NCBI GenBank assembly: GCA_000442125.1
Contig: KE546974.1
Coordinates: 620,001-684,000, forward strand
Source: Opeltia flavorubescens
Lineage: Eukaryota; Ascomycota; Lecanoromycetes; Teloschistales; Teloschistaceae
Length of the DNA stretch: 64,000 bases
Reading direction: 5' to 3'
The position numbers and the translations under genes were made by a program. A model generated the notes under the pieces. That model was not told the DNA's origin and did not search any database. It saw nothing but the letters and a program-made list of their open reading frames with translations. Positions 45,880 to 55,889 of this stretch are shown piece after piece; within the stretch, counting starts at the first letter, position 1; each line of letters opens with the position of its first letter.

Positions 45880-47579
45880 ATGTCTCAACAAGGCGAAACT
45901 CCAGAACGAAAACTCCTTCTACTATATATCCATGGCTTTATGGGCAATGAGACATCCTTTCAGTCTTTTCCGACGCATGTCCACGAGGCTCTAGTCGCCG
46001 ACCTGTCCTCTACGCACGCGGTGAAGACCATAATCTACCCAAAGTTCAAAACAAGAAAGAAAATTACGTTCGCTCGGGATGATTTGGTTAGCTGGTGTGT
46101 GCATGTGACCCTTTGACATAAGGTAGATCGAATACTGATATTGCAAGGTTGCAGCAATATAGCTCCCAACAGACGGATATCATCCTCCTTGGTCATAGTA
46201 TGGGCGGTCTCTTAGCTGCTGATGTTGCCTTGCTTGCTGCCGGTCAAGATGAAAGTAACCGAGTGGCACTCGAGCACGGTGTTCTGGGCGTCGTCGGTCT
46301 CGATACCACATTTTTAGGGATGCATCCGAGGATCATTGCCAGCGGCCTGAGCAGCTTGTTTACTTCAAGTTCTACGAATCCAAATCTTAATGAACCAGAG
46401 AAAAGCGAGGATCTAGAACCCCGAATGATTGAAGAGATGACGAACATCCCTCCTCATCCGATCTCGAAGACTCCTACACCAACAGATGCTATTGATGATA
46501 ATTCAGCTCTAAGTTCTCACTTTAAATCTCTAACAACACTCTCTCCAATTCCATCTGCCACCACGAAGCCAAAACAAAGTCCGTGGTCTCGAGCCTTTTA
46601 CTTCATCAACAAGCATTCCGACGATCTGACCAAAGCCTCGAAAGCGTACTTGACCTCACATCTCGAGTTTGGTGGCTGCATGGCAGATTACCAAAGCTTG
46701 AAAAGTAGATACGAAAGGATCAGCAGTATTGAATCTTCCACGGAGAGAACATCGAGATTCGTAAATTACTACACTGCGAGCACTGGTCGACCAAAGAAGA
46801 AAAAACCCCAGCCACCAACAGCAGCAGAAGAAGAAGCGAGGAACTCGAACGACAGCCTCGGATCGACTGAAGAAGACATTCAAAAATTGCACATCTCAAC
46901 ATCAGACTCCAGATCAGAAGATCAAAGCAAGATTCCTTCAGTCCAGGTAATCAACGACACAACCTCCACCTCGGACTCCTTAGAGCAGCAATCATCGAAC
47001 AACAACCTCGCCAGCATCTCTCCAACCTCTCCTACACCACCACTCCCCCTTCCACTCCACCCCTCTCGATCGGCCCCCTGCGCACCCAACCTCCCACAAA
47101 TCCCCCCTCGCCCCTCCCCTCCATCCCCCATCAACCCATCCCTAAATACCACAAAAGAGTCCCAAAAACTCGCCTCCCAAACCCACGCCGCAGAAACAAA
47201 AGCCTACAACATTGCACTCAAGGACCGAGACGCAGCCATTCTCGCCCATCGAAAAGAAGCTAAAAAGCTTGCTAGGGATGGGAAAAAAAAAGCCAAGGAC
47301 GAGGAACGAAAGAAATCAACAATGTCCAATGATCAGTCTACCCTACCTATTCCTGAAGTTTCCCCATCTACTACTCCGATTAAACCACCGAAATACCGTC
47401 CCTTCTGCCTCCTCCCTCCAAAGAACGCTCATGGTGAGCGCGATAGCAGCTGGGTCCGCGTCACGATGCATGGCGTCGATGAGATCGGGGCGCATTGTGG
47501 TTTATTCACCGCTGGAAGTGGGCATTATGATGATTTCGTGAGGGAAGTGGTGGATAGGATCGAGGGGTGGGTCCGTTAA
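45880..47579 (+). CDS. alpha/beta-hydrolase (lipase/esterase-like) with large disordered insertion (548 aa)
   Basis: Exons are 45880-46094 and 46148-47579 (549 codons). The hydrolase core begins LLLLYIHGFMGNETSFQSFP, with the oxyanion HG and a lid-like start. The nucleophile elbow is IILLGHSMGGLLAADVALL (Ser in GHSMG), followed by VVGLDTTFLGMHP. A region of about 330 residues rich in Ser, Pro, Thr and Lys then intervenes. The last ~60 residues resume a folded character (SSWVRVTMHGVDEIGAHCGLFTAG) and likely supply the catalytic His. The fungal group resembles DUF676-type serine esterases, but the substrate is unknown. No signal peptide is present; cytoplasmic or membrane-peripheral. Confidence 0.8.
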
Positions 47580-48349
47580 GTGATGCTTTGAAAGGGGTTG
47601 GATGGGGAATGGGAGTTGGAAATAGAAAAGTATGAAGAGGACTGTGGACAATGGGATGGACTGGGATTGGAGAAAGGGTAGAGGAAGTCGAAGTATCGAA
47701 TCGGGTAACGGTGAAGGCGATGTGTCTATGGCGTTAGAAACAGCGACTATGCTCGTGAGAAGAGATTATGATACCCACATATGCGCTTATAACAGCACCC
47801 AATGTCTCACCCAAGCATCAGAGAAATCACGTGCACAAATCAGAAGAATTAATCTTCAAACGTCGCTGCATTGCCTATTCCCCTCCCCTCTTCTAAGAAG
47901 AGGAGGCAAAGTCACGGAACCCTCAAAAGAGCAGCCCCTGGCGCAACACAACCGTCATCATCAACTTTCACAAACCTCGAACCCCCTTCCCCTCCGCCAC
48001 CCGAAACCCCTCCCTCAAACACGCACACACGTAAAACGTCCATCTTTCCCATGCATTACCCTAGAATTACAGATTACAAGAAAAGTGGGCATATTCGCTT
48101 GGGATCCTGTAGCCAAGCCTGGCTCCGCCAAATGCAAGAAGAAGGATGAAGAAATGAAAAGAATCGGAATCGCTACCTCAAGTCGCTGATTGGATATCAA
48201 AGGGCTATTGCATCAATTGATGATGATTGATGGTACATGTCCGCCTGAAGGCGGTCCTGAAGGGATTATGGAGAAAGAATTATATCGTAATATTGACAAC
48301 GAAGCGAAAGGGCATGTGGCGGCGTGACGTAAAGTTGTTGACGGCAAGA
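47580..48349. other. intergenic with a weak small-ORF candidate
   Basis: Between convergent genes. A + strand frame at 47871-48149 (92 aa, MPIPLPSSKKRRQSHGTLKR...) has a protein-like Ser/Pro/Lys composition and ends QAWLRQMQEEG. An overlapping frame runs 47632-48189. Either may be a small gene or the remains of a longer one; neither is convincing without transcript data. Confidence 0.3.
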
Positions 48350-50518
48350 TCAAATATCCTCGGCGAAGCGGGAGCTACGAGAGCCGTCCATGCTGGGATG
48401 ACTTCTACCAAGGCCATCCCTAACACGTTCTGGAATCGTGCCCGGAATGTGCGGAGGCGGTGGTGTGCCTCGCTGTTGTCGCCGAGGTGATCCGCGGAGA
48501 GGACTGAGGCCGCCAGGTTGAGTTATGACAGGTGTGCGCGCTGGTCCAGGTCGTGTAACAGCGACACCTTCCTGTGATGGCTGCGATGTGCCAGGTGGAG
48601 GGTGTGTTGGTGACTGTGGTGGCGATCCTGGACCGACAAACATTGACGAGCTGTTAGATGGTGGATCAGGCCCCGGCTGTGGTTGCGCTGGACCACCATA
48701 GAAGCCTTGGGAGTCACGGTAGAAGGATGACCCTGAAAGACTCTCGGGACTGGAATGACCAGGCGCGGCGCCAGGAGCAGCTGTGACGATAGGAATGGGT
48801 GCGGGAGGGGCACCCCGACTAGAGCTAGGACCCGGAACAGCACCTGTACCAGCAGCACCAAATGGAATATCGCCAAAGCCATCTCCACGGGAGGAAAGCA
48901 CCGACTCGAGTTTCCGTCCACCGAGATTTTGGAAGCCACGCTCGCTCGGAGTGGTCTCAGTCGTGGTTGCTGTTGCTCCTGATCCAGGTCGCAGGCGCCT
49001 GAAGAATCCTGCCCCAGTCAAGGGTACCGCTGCACTTGACCGTTCTGTCATGGTTCCAATGTTGGCTCCAGGGCCGGTCGAGGCACTTTGGGGAACCGGA
49101 GGTGAAATGGTACGCTGCTGGCCTACTTTTCTTCGGCGACGAAGAAAGAAAAGCAAGAGGACGAGAATAAGGGTCAAGCCAGCTACACCGCCAACCACGC
49201 TGCCCACTAACGTTGGAGTAGAGGGTGTACTATCGCCACCTGATCCTGCGGCTGCTGTTGTAGAGGCCGCAGGTGGAGGGCCAGCAGTGCCTGTCGGACC
49301 TCCAGCGGCCCCTGGCACTCCGCTGCCAAAGCTTGGGCTGGCGGCACTAGCTGAAGATGAGGACGACGAGATAGTAGAAGACGAAGGAGATGTTGAGGAC
49401 GGAGAGCGAGTACTTGTCGCAAATGTGGAGTTGGATAATGTAACGATCGACGACTGGATGAAAGAATTCGAGGAGGTTAGAAGAGATCCAGAAGGGGTTG
49501 GTGAGGTGAGCGACGTTGAATTTGCGGTTGGAGTCACAATGACTGGTATTGTCGTAATATGGGTGGTTCCAGAGATTATCTCCGACGACGTGATTGCTAA
49601 AAGAAACACTATCAGTAAAAACCTACAAACAGTAAATGGACTCGGCTTACCAGAAGTGGAAAAATTCCCCGCTGTTGGGGTAAATCCAGCGTTGGATATC
49701 TGCGCTGATTGAGAAGTCGTCACCGCGGCTGAAGACGAAGTGCTTGAACCACCTAACGTCTGGCTTGAGCTTGATGTCTGAGATGAAGTCGAGCTGAAGT
49801 ATGATTCGTTCCCGGTCGCAGTAGATGTCGAATTAGATGGACTCGGCGGTAAAGGAGTGGGAGGGGACGACAGAATAATTTGAGAGCTGGAACCAGGTAC
49901 CTCTATCGACATTGGACTCTGCTCCGGAGGCGAGCCTTGTGAGGCCACGGCACTTGGCGCTGGTTGCGGAACAGGCATCGGTGCTGGCTGCGGAGTCGGC
50001 TGAGTTGCGTGGGAGTGATGGTGAGTATGTACAGCTGGAGGGGGATTCTGCTGCCCAGAAGACGATGTTGGTTTAGAGGGTGGATTCCTGTCAATGGTGA
50101 TTGGACCATATCCATTGAGATTGAACACAGTAGACTCGGCCGGAACGAGGACGTTGCCAACAGATGTACCGCCGCTCTCCAAGACAACGTTGACGAAAGA
50201 AGCTACTGCTGTCTGAACGGTCTGTACAACTGGTTTGACAACCCCAGGCGCAACTTGGTATGGTATTACATCCCGCGGGTGCAAGCGCTGAGTGTTGGCC
50301 TCCTTTTGTTCAAAGGGAAGAAGATGCGATGTGCGTGTAGCGGGAAGAGATACGTTCGGGACTTCAGCAATGGTTGCATGGAGAAATTGCTGGTCAATCG
50401 CGTCTTGATTTCCGGATGTAGGATTTCGAGCCTGGGTATTGTCGCCATTTTCGCCGTCTCTTTTGCGGGAAGTGTGAGCTGGTTGGAGAAGTCTCCGACG
50501 TTTCGCCGGTCGATCCAT
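48350..50518 (-). CDS. Ser/Thr-rich single-pass membrane protein, hypothetical
   Basis: Long low-complexity protein, 722 codons in one frame. A 54-bp in-frame stretch 49597-49650 (GTAAGC, TACTGAT, TTTTAG) is very probably an intron; removing it leaves 704 aa. The first part is followed by a Ser/Thr/Pro-rich ectodomain suited to O-mannosylation and a glycine/serine stem. One strong helix comes next, SVVGGVAGLTLILVLLLFFL, with the stop-transfer RRRRK, and then a Pro/Gly-rich cytoplasmic tail. This resembles fungal Mid2/Wsc-type surface sensors, but no WSC domain is seen. The N terminus at 50518 (MDRPAKRRRLLQ) lacks a signal peptide, so an upstream exon may be missing. Confidence 0.6.
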   Translation of the reverse strand: MDRPAKRRRLLQPAHTSRKRDGENGDNTQARNPTSGNQDAIDQQFLHATIAEVPNVSLPATRTSHLLPFEQKEANTQRLHPRDVIPYQVAPGVVKPVVQTVQTAVASFVNVVLESGGTSVGNVLVPAESTVFNLNGYGPITIDRNPPSKPTSSSGQQNPPPAVHTHHHSHATQPTPQPAPMPVPQPAPSAVASQGSPPEQSPMSIEVPGSSSQIILSSPPTPLPPSPSNSTSTATGNESYFSSTSSQTSSSSQTLGGSSTSSSAAVTTSQSAQISNAGFTPTAGNFSTSGKPSPFTVCRFLLIVFLLAITSSEIISGTTHITTIPVIVTPTANSTSLTSPTPSGSLLTSSNSFIQSSIVTLSNSTFATSTRSPSSTSPSSSTISSSSSSASAASPSFGSGVPGAAGGPTGTAGPPPAASTTAAAGSGGDSTPSTPTLVGSVVGGVAGLTLILVLLLFFLRRRRKVGQQRTISPPVPQSASTGPGANIGTMTERSSAAVPLTGAGFFRRLRPGSGATATTTETTPSERGFQNLGGRKLESVLSSRGDGFGDIPFGAAGTGAVPGPSSSRGAPPAPIPIVTAAPGAAPGHSSPESLSGSSFYRDSQGFYGGPAQPQPGPDPPSNSSSMFVGPGSPPQSPTHPPPGTSQPSQEGVAVTRPGPARTPVITQPGGLSPLRGSPRRQQRGTPPPPHIPGTIPERVRDGLGRSHPSMDGSRSSRFAEDI

Positions 50519-52263
50519 TGATTAATCTATGGGAGAAGTTGAGCGAATTGTAGTTTTGCATAAAAGAACGATGAAGAGTAAGCGCGATTTTTTTGGACAT
50601 ATGCTGACTGGGAAGTGAATATGACAATGCTTTTGCCCTTGATACTGTATTATAGCACTGCCCTCCTTGGAATAATTGAAGGTAGGCTGATTTTCCTCGG
50701 TGCGACACCACCGGGTTCGTGGAATGAGAAGATAAAAGATTGTTCTTGTTTTACGATAAACGATCGGATGGAAGTCTGGGAGCGGACTCCAACGCTCTGT
50801 TGCCGTCGAAGTTCAGTTTCGACAATACTGAATAGATGAAGTTATTGAAGGAATGGATGCCAGTCAAAGGACTGGCGTGATCAAAGTTGCGCAAAAAATC
50901 TTTGGGTGAACCAAACAATCAGCATGGGTTCCATGTGACACGACAGGATGTGGAAAGTACACTCACCTGTAGACTATAATCGCATTGCGGTGAAGCTCCA
51001 GCTCGATACCGATGGGATTGCTGGTGGATGACTGATGACTGCTTGCTGAAGATACTGCTGTAGGCTTGTTCGTGTTGCTCTTCCTATCACCAGGACTTTG
51101 CCGCCTCCTCACTCCTGCAACGTTGTGGGCCCAATTGTTGGGATGAAACGGTGTATAAGGGACTGCCTTGCCCGGTATCCGCTCGCACCTTCCAGCTGTG
51201 CCCTCTCCTCAACTCAACTCTCCGCCGACAGCGAGGTCGTGAGGACGGCGATGTTGATGACAACCAGTGAGGTGAAGGAAGGGGGGAAATTTGGTAGGAA
51301 AGGGAAGTTACCAAGGGTAAAGCTACAGGCTTTCCCGTTTCAGGAACAGCGGCGTTTAAGCGAATGAAGCCAACCACAAATTTAACCACTTTTAAAATTA
51401 CAAACTGCCGCCTCTTGGCTGGGCCACGCTCATTTGCTCCGACAGCTCACATGTATCAAATGCTTTCTCAAGAGACGAATTTCATGAGAGGTGAGCGGTT
51501 AAATCAAACAGGAATGGGTTGTACGTGTACATCACACACCTACTCAATTCAACACAGCTCGAACAGCTGACCCTAGTACTCGCGACAATGTACGTCTCAA
51601 CGGTTCGAAGTACCCATGTCAAATTGGATGAACTTAGGAGCCGCATATCGCATCATGGATCGATCAGGCAAGGGTGGCGTACCTTAATTTTACTATCCGT
51701 CGAGTAACCAACCAATCGACCGGCGGCTTCTGCTCAATGACCCTTCTAATATTTTGAGTCGTCATCGTTTGCGCCGAGCTGTTCGTTCACCATTTACCAA
51801 TCGGAGTGCTGAACCTACCCGCTGGTCTAGAGGAAGCCAGGTAATACTTGCCTTAATTCACACAACACCGCCGAGGTGACGAGTTGCGGGGAATACGCAG
51901 TAGGAACGCATCGTGCACTTGGACCCTGCCTGGGATCTATGCCGGACCGTTTGCCTAATGCAGGAACAAAGTGGTTCAGTGTAGACCACCGGGCATGTTT
52001 TTAGACGCAAGAGAGGTCTACAGCTGATAATTTTTCCCCTCCTAACAGTCGATATGACGAGCCAGTAGACAGCAATTCATTTGTGGTAGCCTGCATCGAT
52101 AGCTGAGACAACCAATAGAATGCTGGGCAGTGATGATGTTCGCCTTCCGGCCACCCTTTCCATTTCACATTGGTAAAGCTGCCTGAAAGCCTTACGGAGA
52201 GCCCATTTCGAGAAGATTCTCAATCCTAGTGTAGAAATGCGAAGTCGATGGCTAAGGCACTCA
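50519..52263. other. intergenic, no supported gene
   Basis: About 1.7 kb upstream of the membrane-protein gene and downstream of the PHD gene. Short frames only. A missing 5' exon of the membrane-protein gene could lie near 50.5-51.4 kb, but none was convincing. Confidence 0.4.
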
Positions 52264-54867
52264 TCAATCCTTTCCCAGCTTTTTCCTACATTCCGGGCAC
52301 CACCACTTAGTCCTCCGACCAGGTGCTTCCTGCATACCCATACATTCAAAATGAAACCATTCGCCATTATCGCACTGCCAGCTCATTAGTATCGAGTGTC
52401 CATCCCTGTGAAGTGAATCTACCGAGGAAGAACTGACCTGGCTGTTTTCGCATTTGACCATATCCCCAAAGCTCACATCTCCACAGATACAATATCTTTC
52501 TTCGTTCGGATCTATTTCCTCCCCCGCCGCTTCTTCTTGGGCTTGTGCTTCCGCTTCTTTCTGTTTAGAACGGCTAGCACCCGCTACGGCGCGTTTTCTC
52601 GGCGCTGTCTTACGGATCCCTACCGTCACCGCCGCGCCTCCTTCAGGGTCATCGACTACTGGGCCAGGCGCGGACCGTTTGCTTCGTCTGCTCGCAGCTG
52701 TGTTAACCGGCGTGGAAACCTTGGCCGGAGTGACACTGTTGCGCCGCGTTTCAGGCGGCACCGATGCGGTTGAACCTGCAGCTGATGCACGGCGATTGGA
52801 GGCTCGTGTTGCTGAACGTGGAGATGGCTCAATAAGCTCTGCTGGCGGCGCTGGACCTCTTAAGGTCAAGGATGGATGACGGCTTGATCGGCGGGCCTCA
52901 GGCGCTGGCGTAATCTGAGGCGCAGGCTTTGTGGGCGAAGGTCCTGGTGCTGCTAACGGGACCGTCGTCGTGACACTATGTGAAAGCCCATCCGGCACGG
53001 TTGTTCGGCGTTTCTTTGGCGATGATTTGGGCTCTGGAGTAGGACGCCCTTTTTGTGGTGATGGAACGTTGATCTGGAGGGCAGGTTCCCGCTTTCTCTT
53101 CCTCGAGGCCTTGGCTGTGGCAGCCTGTCTTTCTGCCTCTTTGGCCTTTTCTGCTTCTTCTCTCGCTTTGGCCTCTCTCTCTGCGGCTTCTCTTTCTAGC
53201 CTCTCCTGCTCGATTTTCTGCTTTTCCAGTTCAAGTCTTTCCCTCTCCATCTTCTCCTGCCGCTCAAGCTCAAGCTGCCGCTGCCTCTCTTTCTCTAATT
53301 CCCTTTCCCTTTCCCTCTCCTTCTCCCTCTCTTCTTCCTCCTTTGCACGTGCCTTTGCTCTGTCTAATTCTTCCTGCTTCTCAATTTCCTTCTGGCGCTC
53401 ACGCTCCTTCTCCCTTGCCTTTTCTTCTCTCAACCTCAGCCTCTCCTTCTCCTTTTCCCGTTCTTTTTCTTTGGCTTTTTCAAGTGCTTTCGATTGCGCC
53501 AATGCTGAAGAACTAGAGCTTGGGTAAACAAAATTAGTTGCCCCAGAAAATAGATTCTTGATTGTGCTTCCGATATCTCCTAACCTTTTAGCCGCCTGCT
53601 CAACTTCTAATTTTGCAAGCTGCTCCGCTTCTGCTGCTTGTTCCTTGAGCAGGGCCTCTCTCTTGATCTTTTTGGCTTCATTGAGTTTCATACCTCTGTT
53701 GCTCAACGACGTCTCCTCGAAAGCTAGCGAATCCGCACTGATCTCTCCTGGCTGAAGTGGTTGTCCAGGTGGCCGGCTAGCAAGATTATCGTCGTCGATA
53801 AAAGGCTCACCCGTGGCTTCAGCATTCGCTTTGCTCATCCGATAATTCTCAGGTCCACGACCGGCGTCCGCAAGCTCACGTCTGATCATGGTTTCACTGG
53901 GCGACCAGATGGCATTCTTCTTCATCCGCTTCCTCAATTTTGCCATCTCGTATTCTGTCAATCGCATCCAGGGGGCATGTTGGCTACCAGGCTTTGCATC
54001 GGGGGGCGGTGGGCTGAGTAAAGAGAGTGCGTTACTTGTAGATATTCCTGCAACTGCACTGTGAACGTTTGTGCCTACCATGCCTGGTGGGCGTGGTGGT
54101 CGAGGTGTCTTCTGCTGCTTGGGTGGTTTTGGTTGTTTTGGTGGACGGATACGTATGGTTGCAGGAGGCCGACTTCGAGCGGATGCGCCAACACGAGAAG
54201 TTGGCATAGGCAGCGGCGATGGCGGCGCAGATTCCCATTCAGAGTCGGTGACCGGGGGTGGAGAGTCAGGATTTGGCGGTGGAAGAACTTCACCTGGAAC
54301 AGTGACTTTACGAGTGCGCTGACGAGCGCGCTGGGCTGGGGTGGTGGTGGTGGAAGGTACAGGGCGCGGGCCATGTAGAGTGATACGTGTAGTTCCTTCA
54401 ATACCTCTGAATGCCGTTTTCCCACGCGTAGTTTGAGGTGACCTAGCCTGAGGTACAGGAGTCGGGTCGCGAGACGGTGGTTTTGGCAGGGCATTGAGCT
54501 TGGAGATGATACTGGTCAAGCGGCTTGCATGGCGGTCGACGGCATCGTAGAGACGCGCAGCCTCAGCATAGGCAGACTCCCGAGCACTTACAGCCTGGTC
54601 AAGCTGGTAGGATATTTGCTGGCGGAGATACTGAGCATTTGGCTTTTTGGCGGGTGGAAGGTTGGGTGAGGAGCCGTATGCCTTTGTCAAATGATGGACT
54701 TGATCGGTACAGTCGAGATAGGACTCGTCAAGCTTGCCGATGAGGGTGAGAGAGCGGACGAGATCAGATGGTAGATACTCAGTATAATCAAGGAAGTCAG
54801 TGACGGTCGCTTGGGCGTCTGGATCAGGTGGAGGCTCTCCAGTGAGGACTTCGAGCTGGGTAGCCAT
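52264..54867 (-). CDS. ING-family PHD-finger chromatin protein with long charged coiled coil
   Basis: Predicted histone-reader subunit of a nuclear acetyltransferase or deacetylase complex. The N-terminal ING-like helical region (FLDYTEYLPSDLVRSLTLIGKLDESYLD; residues ~20-130) precedes a long disordered, basic and Pro-rich middle. A Lys/Glu/Arg coiled coil of about 170 residues follows. The C-terminal PHD finger is RYCICGDVSFGDMVKCE, then CDNGEWFHFECMGM and KWWCPECRKKL. An in-frame 63-bp intron 52375-52437 (GTCAGT, TACTAATG, GGCAG) separates the second and third zinc-ligand pairs; spliced length is 846 aa. At over 800 aa it is much longer than typical ING proteins, mainly through the low-complexity middle. 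Yng2/Pho23 assignment is not possible. Confidence 0.85.
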   Translation of the reverse strand: MATQLEVLTGEPPPDPDAQATVTDFLDYTEYLPSDLVRSLTLIGKLDESYLDCTDQVHHLTKAYGSSPNLPPAKKPNAQYLRQQISYQLDQAVSARESAYAEAARLYDAVDRHASRLTSIISKLNALPKPPSRDPTPVPQARSPQTTRGKTAFRGIEGTTRITLHGPRPVPSTTTTPAQRARQRTRKVTVPGEVLPPPNPDSPPPVTDSEWESAPPSPLPMPTSRVGASARSRPPATIRIRPPKQPKPPKQQKTPRPPRPPGMVGTNVHSAVAGISTSNALSLLSPPPPDAKPGSQHAPWMRLTEYEMAKLRKRMKKNAIWSPSETMIRRELADAGRGPENYRMSKANAEATGEPFIDDDNLASRPPGQPLQPGEISADSLAFEETSLSNRGMKLNEAKKIKREALLKEQAAEAEQLAKLEVEQAAKRLGDIGSTIKNLFSGATNFVYPSSSSSALAQSKALEKAKEKEREKEKERLRLREEKAREKERERQKEIEKQEELDRAKARAKEEEEREKERERERELEKERQRQLELERQEKMERERLELEKQKIEQERLEREAAEREAKAREEAEKAKEAERQAATAKASRKRKREPALQINVPSPQKGRPTPEPKSSPKKRRTTVPDGLSHSVTTTVPLAAPGPSPTKPAPQITPAPEARRSSRHPSLTLRGPAPPAELIEPSPRSATRASNRRASAAGSTASVPPETRRNSVTPAKVSTPVNTAASRRSKRSAPGPVVDDPEGGAAVTVGIRKTAPRKRAVAGASRSKQKEAEAQAQEEAAGEEIDPNEERYCICGDVSFGDMVKCENSQVSSSSVDSLHRDGHSILMSWQCDNGEWFHFECMGMQEAPGRRTKWWCPECRKKLGKD

Positions 54868-55889
54868 ATTGCTTTATGACAGCCAGAACGAATTCCTCAC
54901 GATCGCACGAAAGATGAGATGAAGCGACCTCGCCGAGTCGTAGAGCTATCTTGAATCACCAGCAGTGGGACAAGCAAGCCCAATGATTACTCGTTTCTAG
55001 GAGGTTTTGCACCAGAGGGGGTTTTGCACCAGTCTAACGGCTTGGCGCCAAGTTCTTTCAGGGCTAGCTTCATCGAGTAAAGCTCATAATTGCCCTTGGC
55101 AGTCTAGCCCAAAGAGTAAGACGCTTGGCGCCAAGCCATTAGACTGGTGCAAAACCCCCCACGCGGAGTAGAAAATAGTTTGCACACCAAATGATCTCTG
55201 CCCTACCAAATAAGCGGCATTAAGCGGCATTGTGTGCAAACTATTTTCTACTCCGCGTGCCCCCTTTGGTGCAAAACCTCCTAGAAATAAGTACGTCAGC
55301 AACAGGGCTGAACAGCACTTCACTCTGAATTTTTTACTTTACCTGATGAGCTTAAACGGTATACGATCTCTGTTAACAATGCAGCATTCTCAAGTTTAAT
55401 TCCTGGGGCTGTAAAATTTGCGTAGAACTTATTTTGTAGTTTAATGATGGTATTTACGTTTGACAAGGCGGCAACAGTCGACTGAGTACAATAACGTAGA
55501 TTGGCCCAGCATCCACCTTACAACAGGATTTCAATTCTTATGCGAATGATATGTACGTACGGAATATAAGACAAAAGCAAACAATCTATCCATAGGCAGC
55601 CAACTCCTTCCTCACGTCACACTTTCTCGTTTTAATTTTGAAGCATAAGTCAACTCCAATCGCCATTGACTTTCAAAGAATTCAGAACATAGAAGGAGCG
55701 ATTGACGAGCTTGCACAAGCTTCTTATTTCGCGGATGCTGTTCCAGTACAACAATTATTCTTCATCAAAGCAGTGACCCAAAAGGAAAGCATTGTTCCTT
55801 AGATTTCAGGACTTTGGTGCAGTAATAAGAGATTTCGGCAGGTTTCTATTCTCTCCTTGGTCTTCTGTTCTTTATTCAGTCCAGTCACG
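54868..55889. other. intergenic containing nested foldback elements
   Basis: Divergent intergenic region of about 1 kb between the PHD gene and the DEDDh gene. The foldback structure at 54994-55287 is annotated separately; otherwise no gene is seen. Confidence 0.5.
54994..55287. mobile_element. nested MITE-like foldback element, about 294 bp
   Basis: The outer ends are inverted copies: TTTCTAGGAGGTTTTGCACC at 54994 and its complement ending at 55287. The outer arm continues on the right side as the inverted pair 55160-55187 / 55231-55260 (ACGCGGAGTAGAAAATAGTT). The left outer arm is interrupted after GAGGGGG by a second palindromic unit, 55022-55154. That unit has its own ends TTTTGCACCAGTCTAACGGC and a complementary end, each with the 12-bp palindrome CTTGGCGCCAAG. 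Inner and outer ends share TTTTGCACCA. No coding sequence lies inside, so these are non-autonomous. The target duplication is not clear. Confidence 0.75.

Noticed and set aside
47871-48149. A 92-aa + strand open frame with protein-like composition
   Set aside because: It overlaps another frame, has no recognisable motif or splice partner, and lies between convergent genes, so it is listed only as a weak candidate in the intergenic entry.
54994-55287. A bidirectional terminator or regulatory hairpin
   Set aside because: The size, the nested arms and the shared TTTTGCACCA ends fit foldback mobile elements better.
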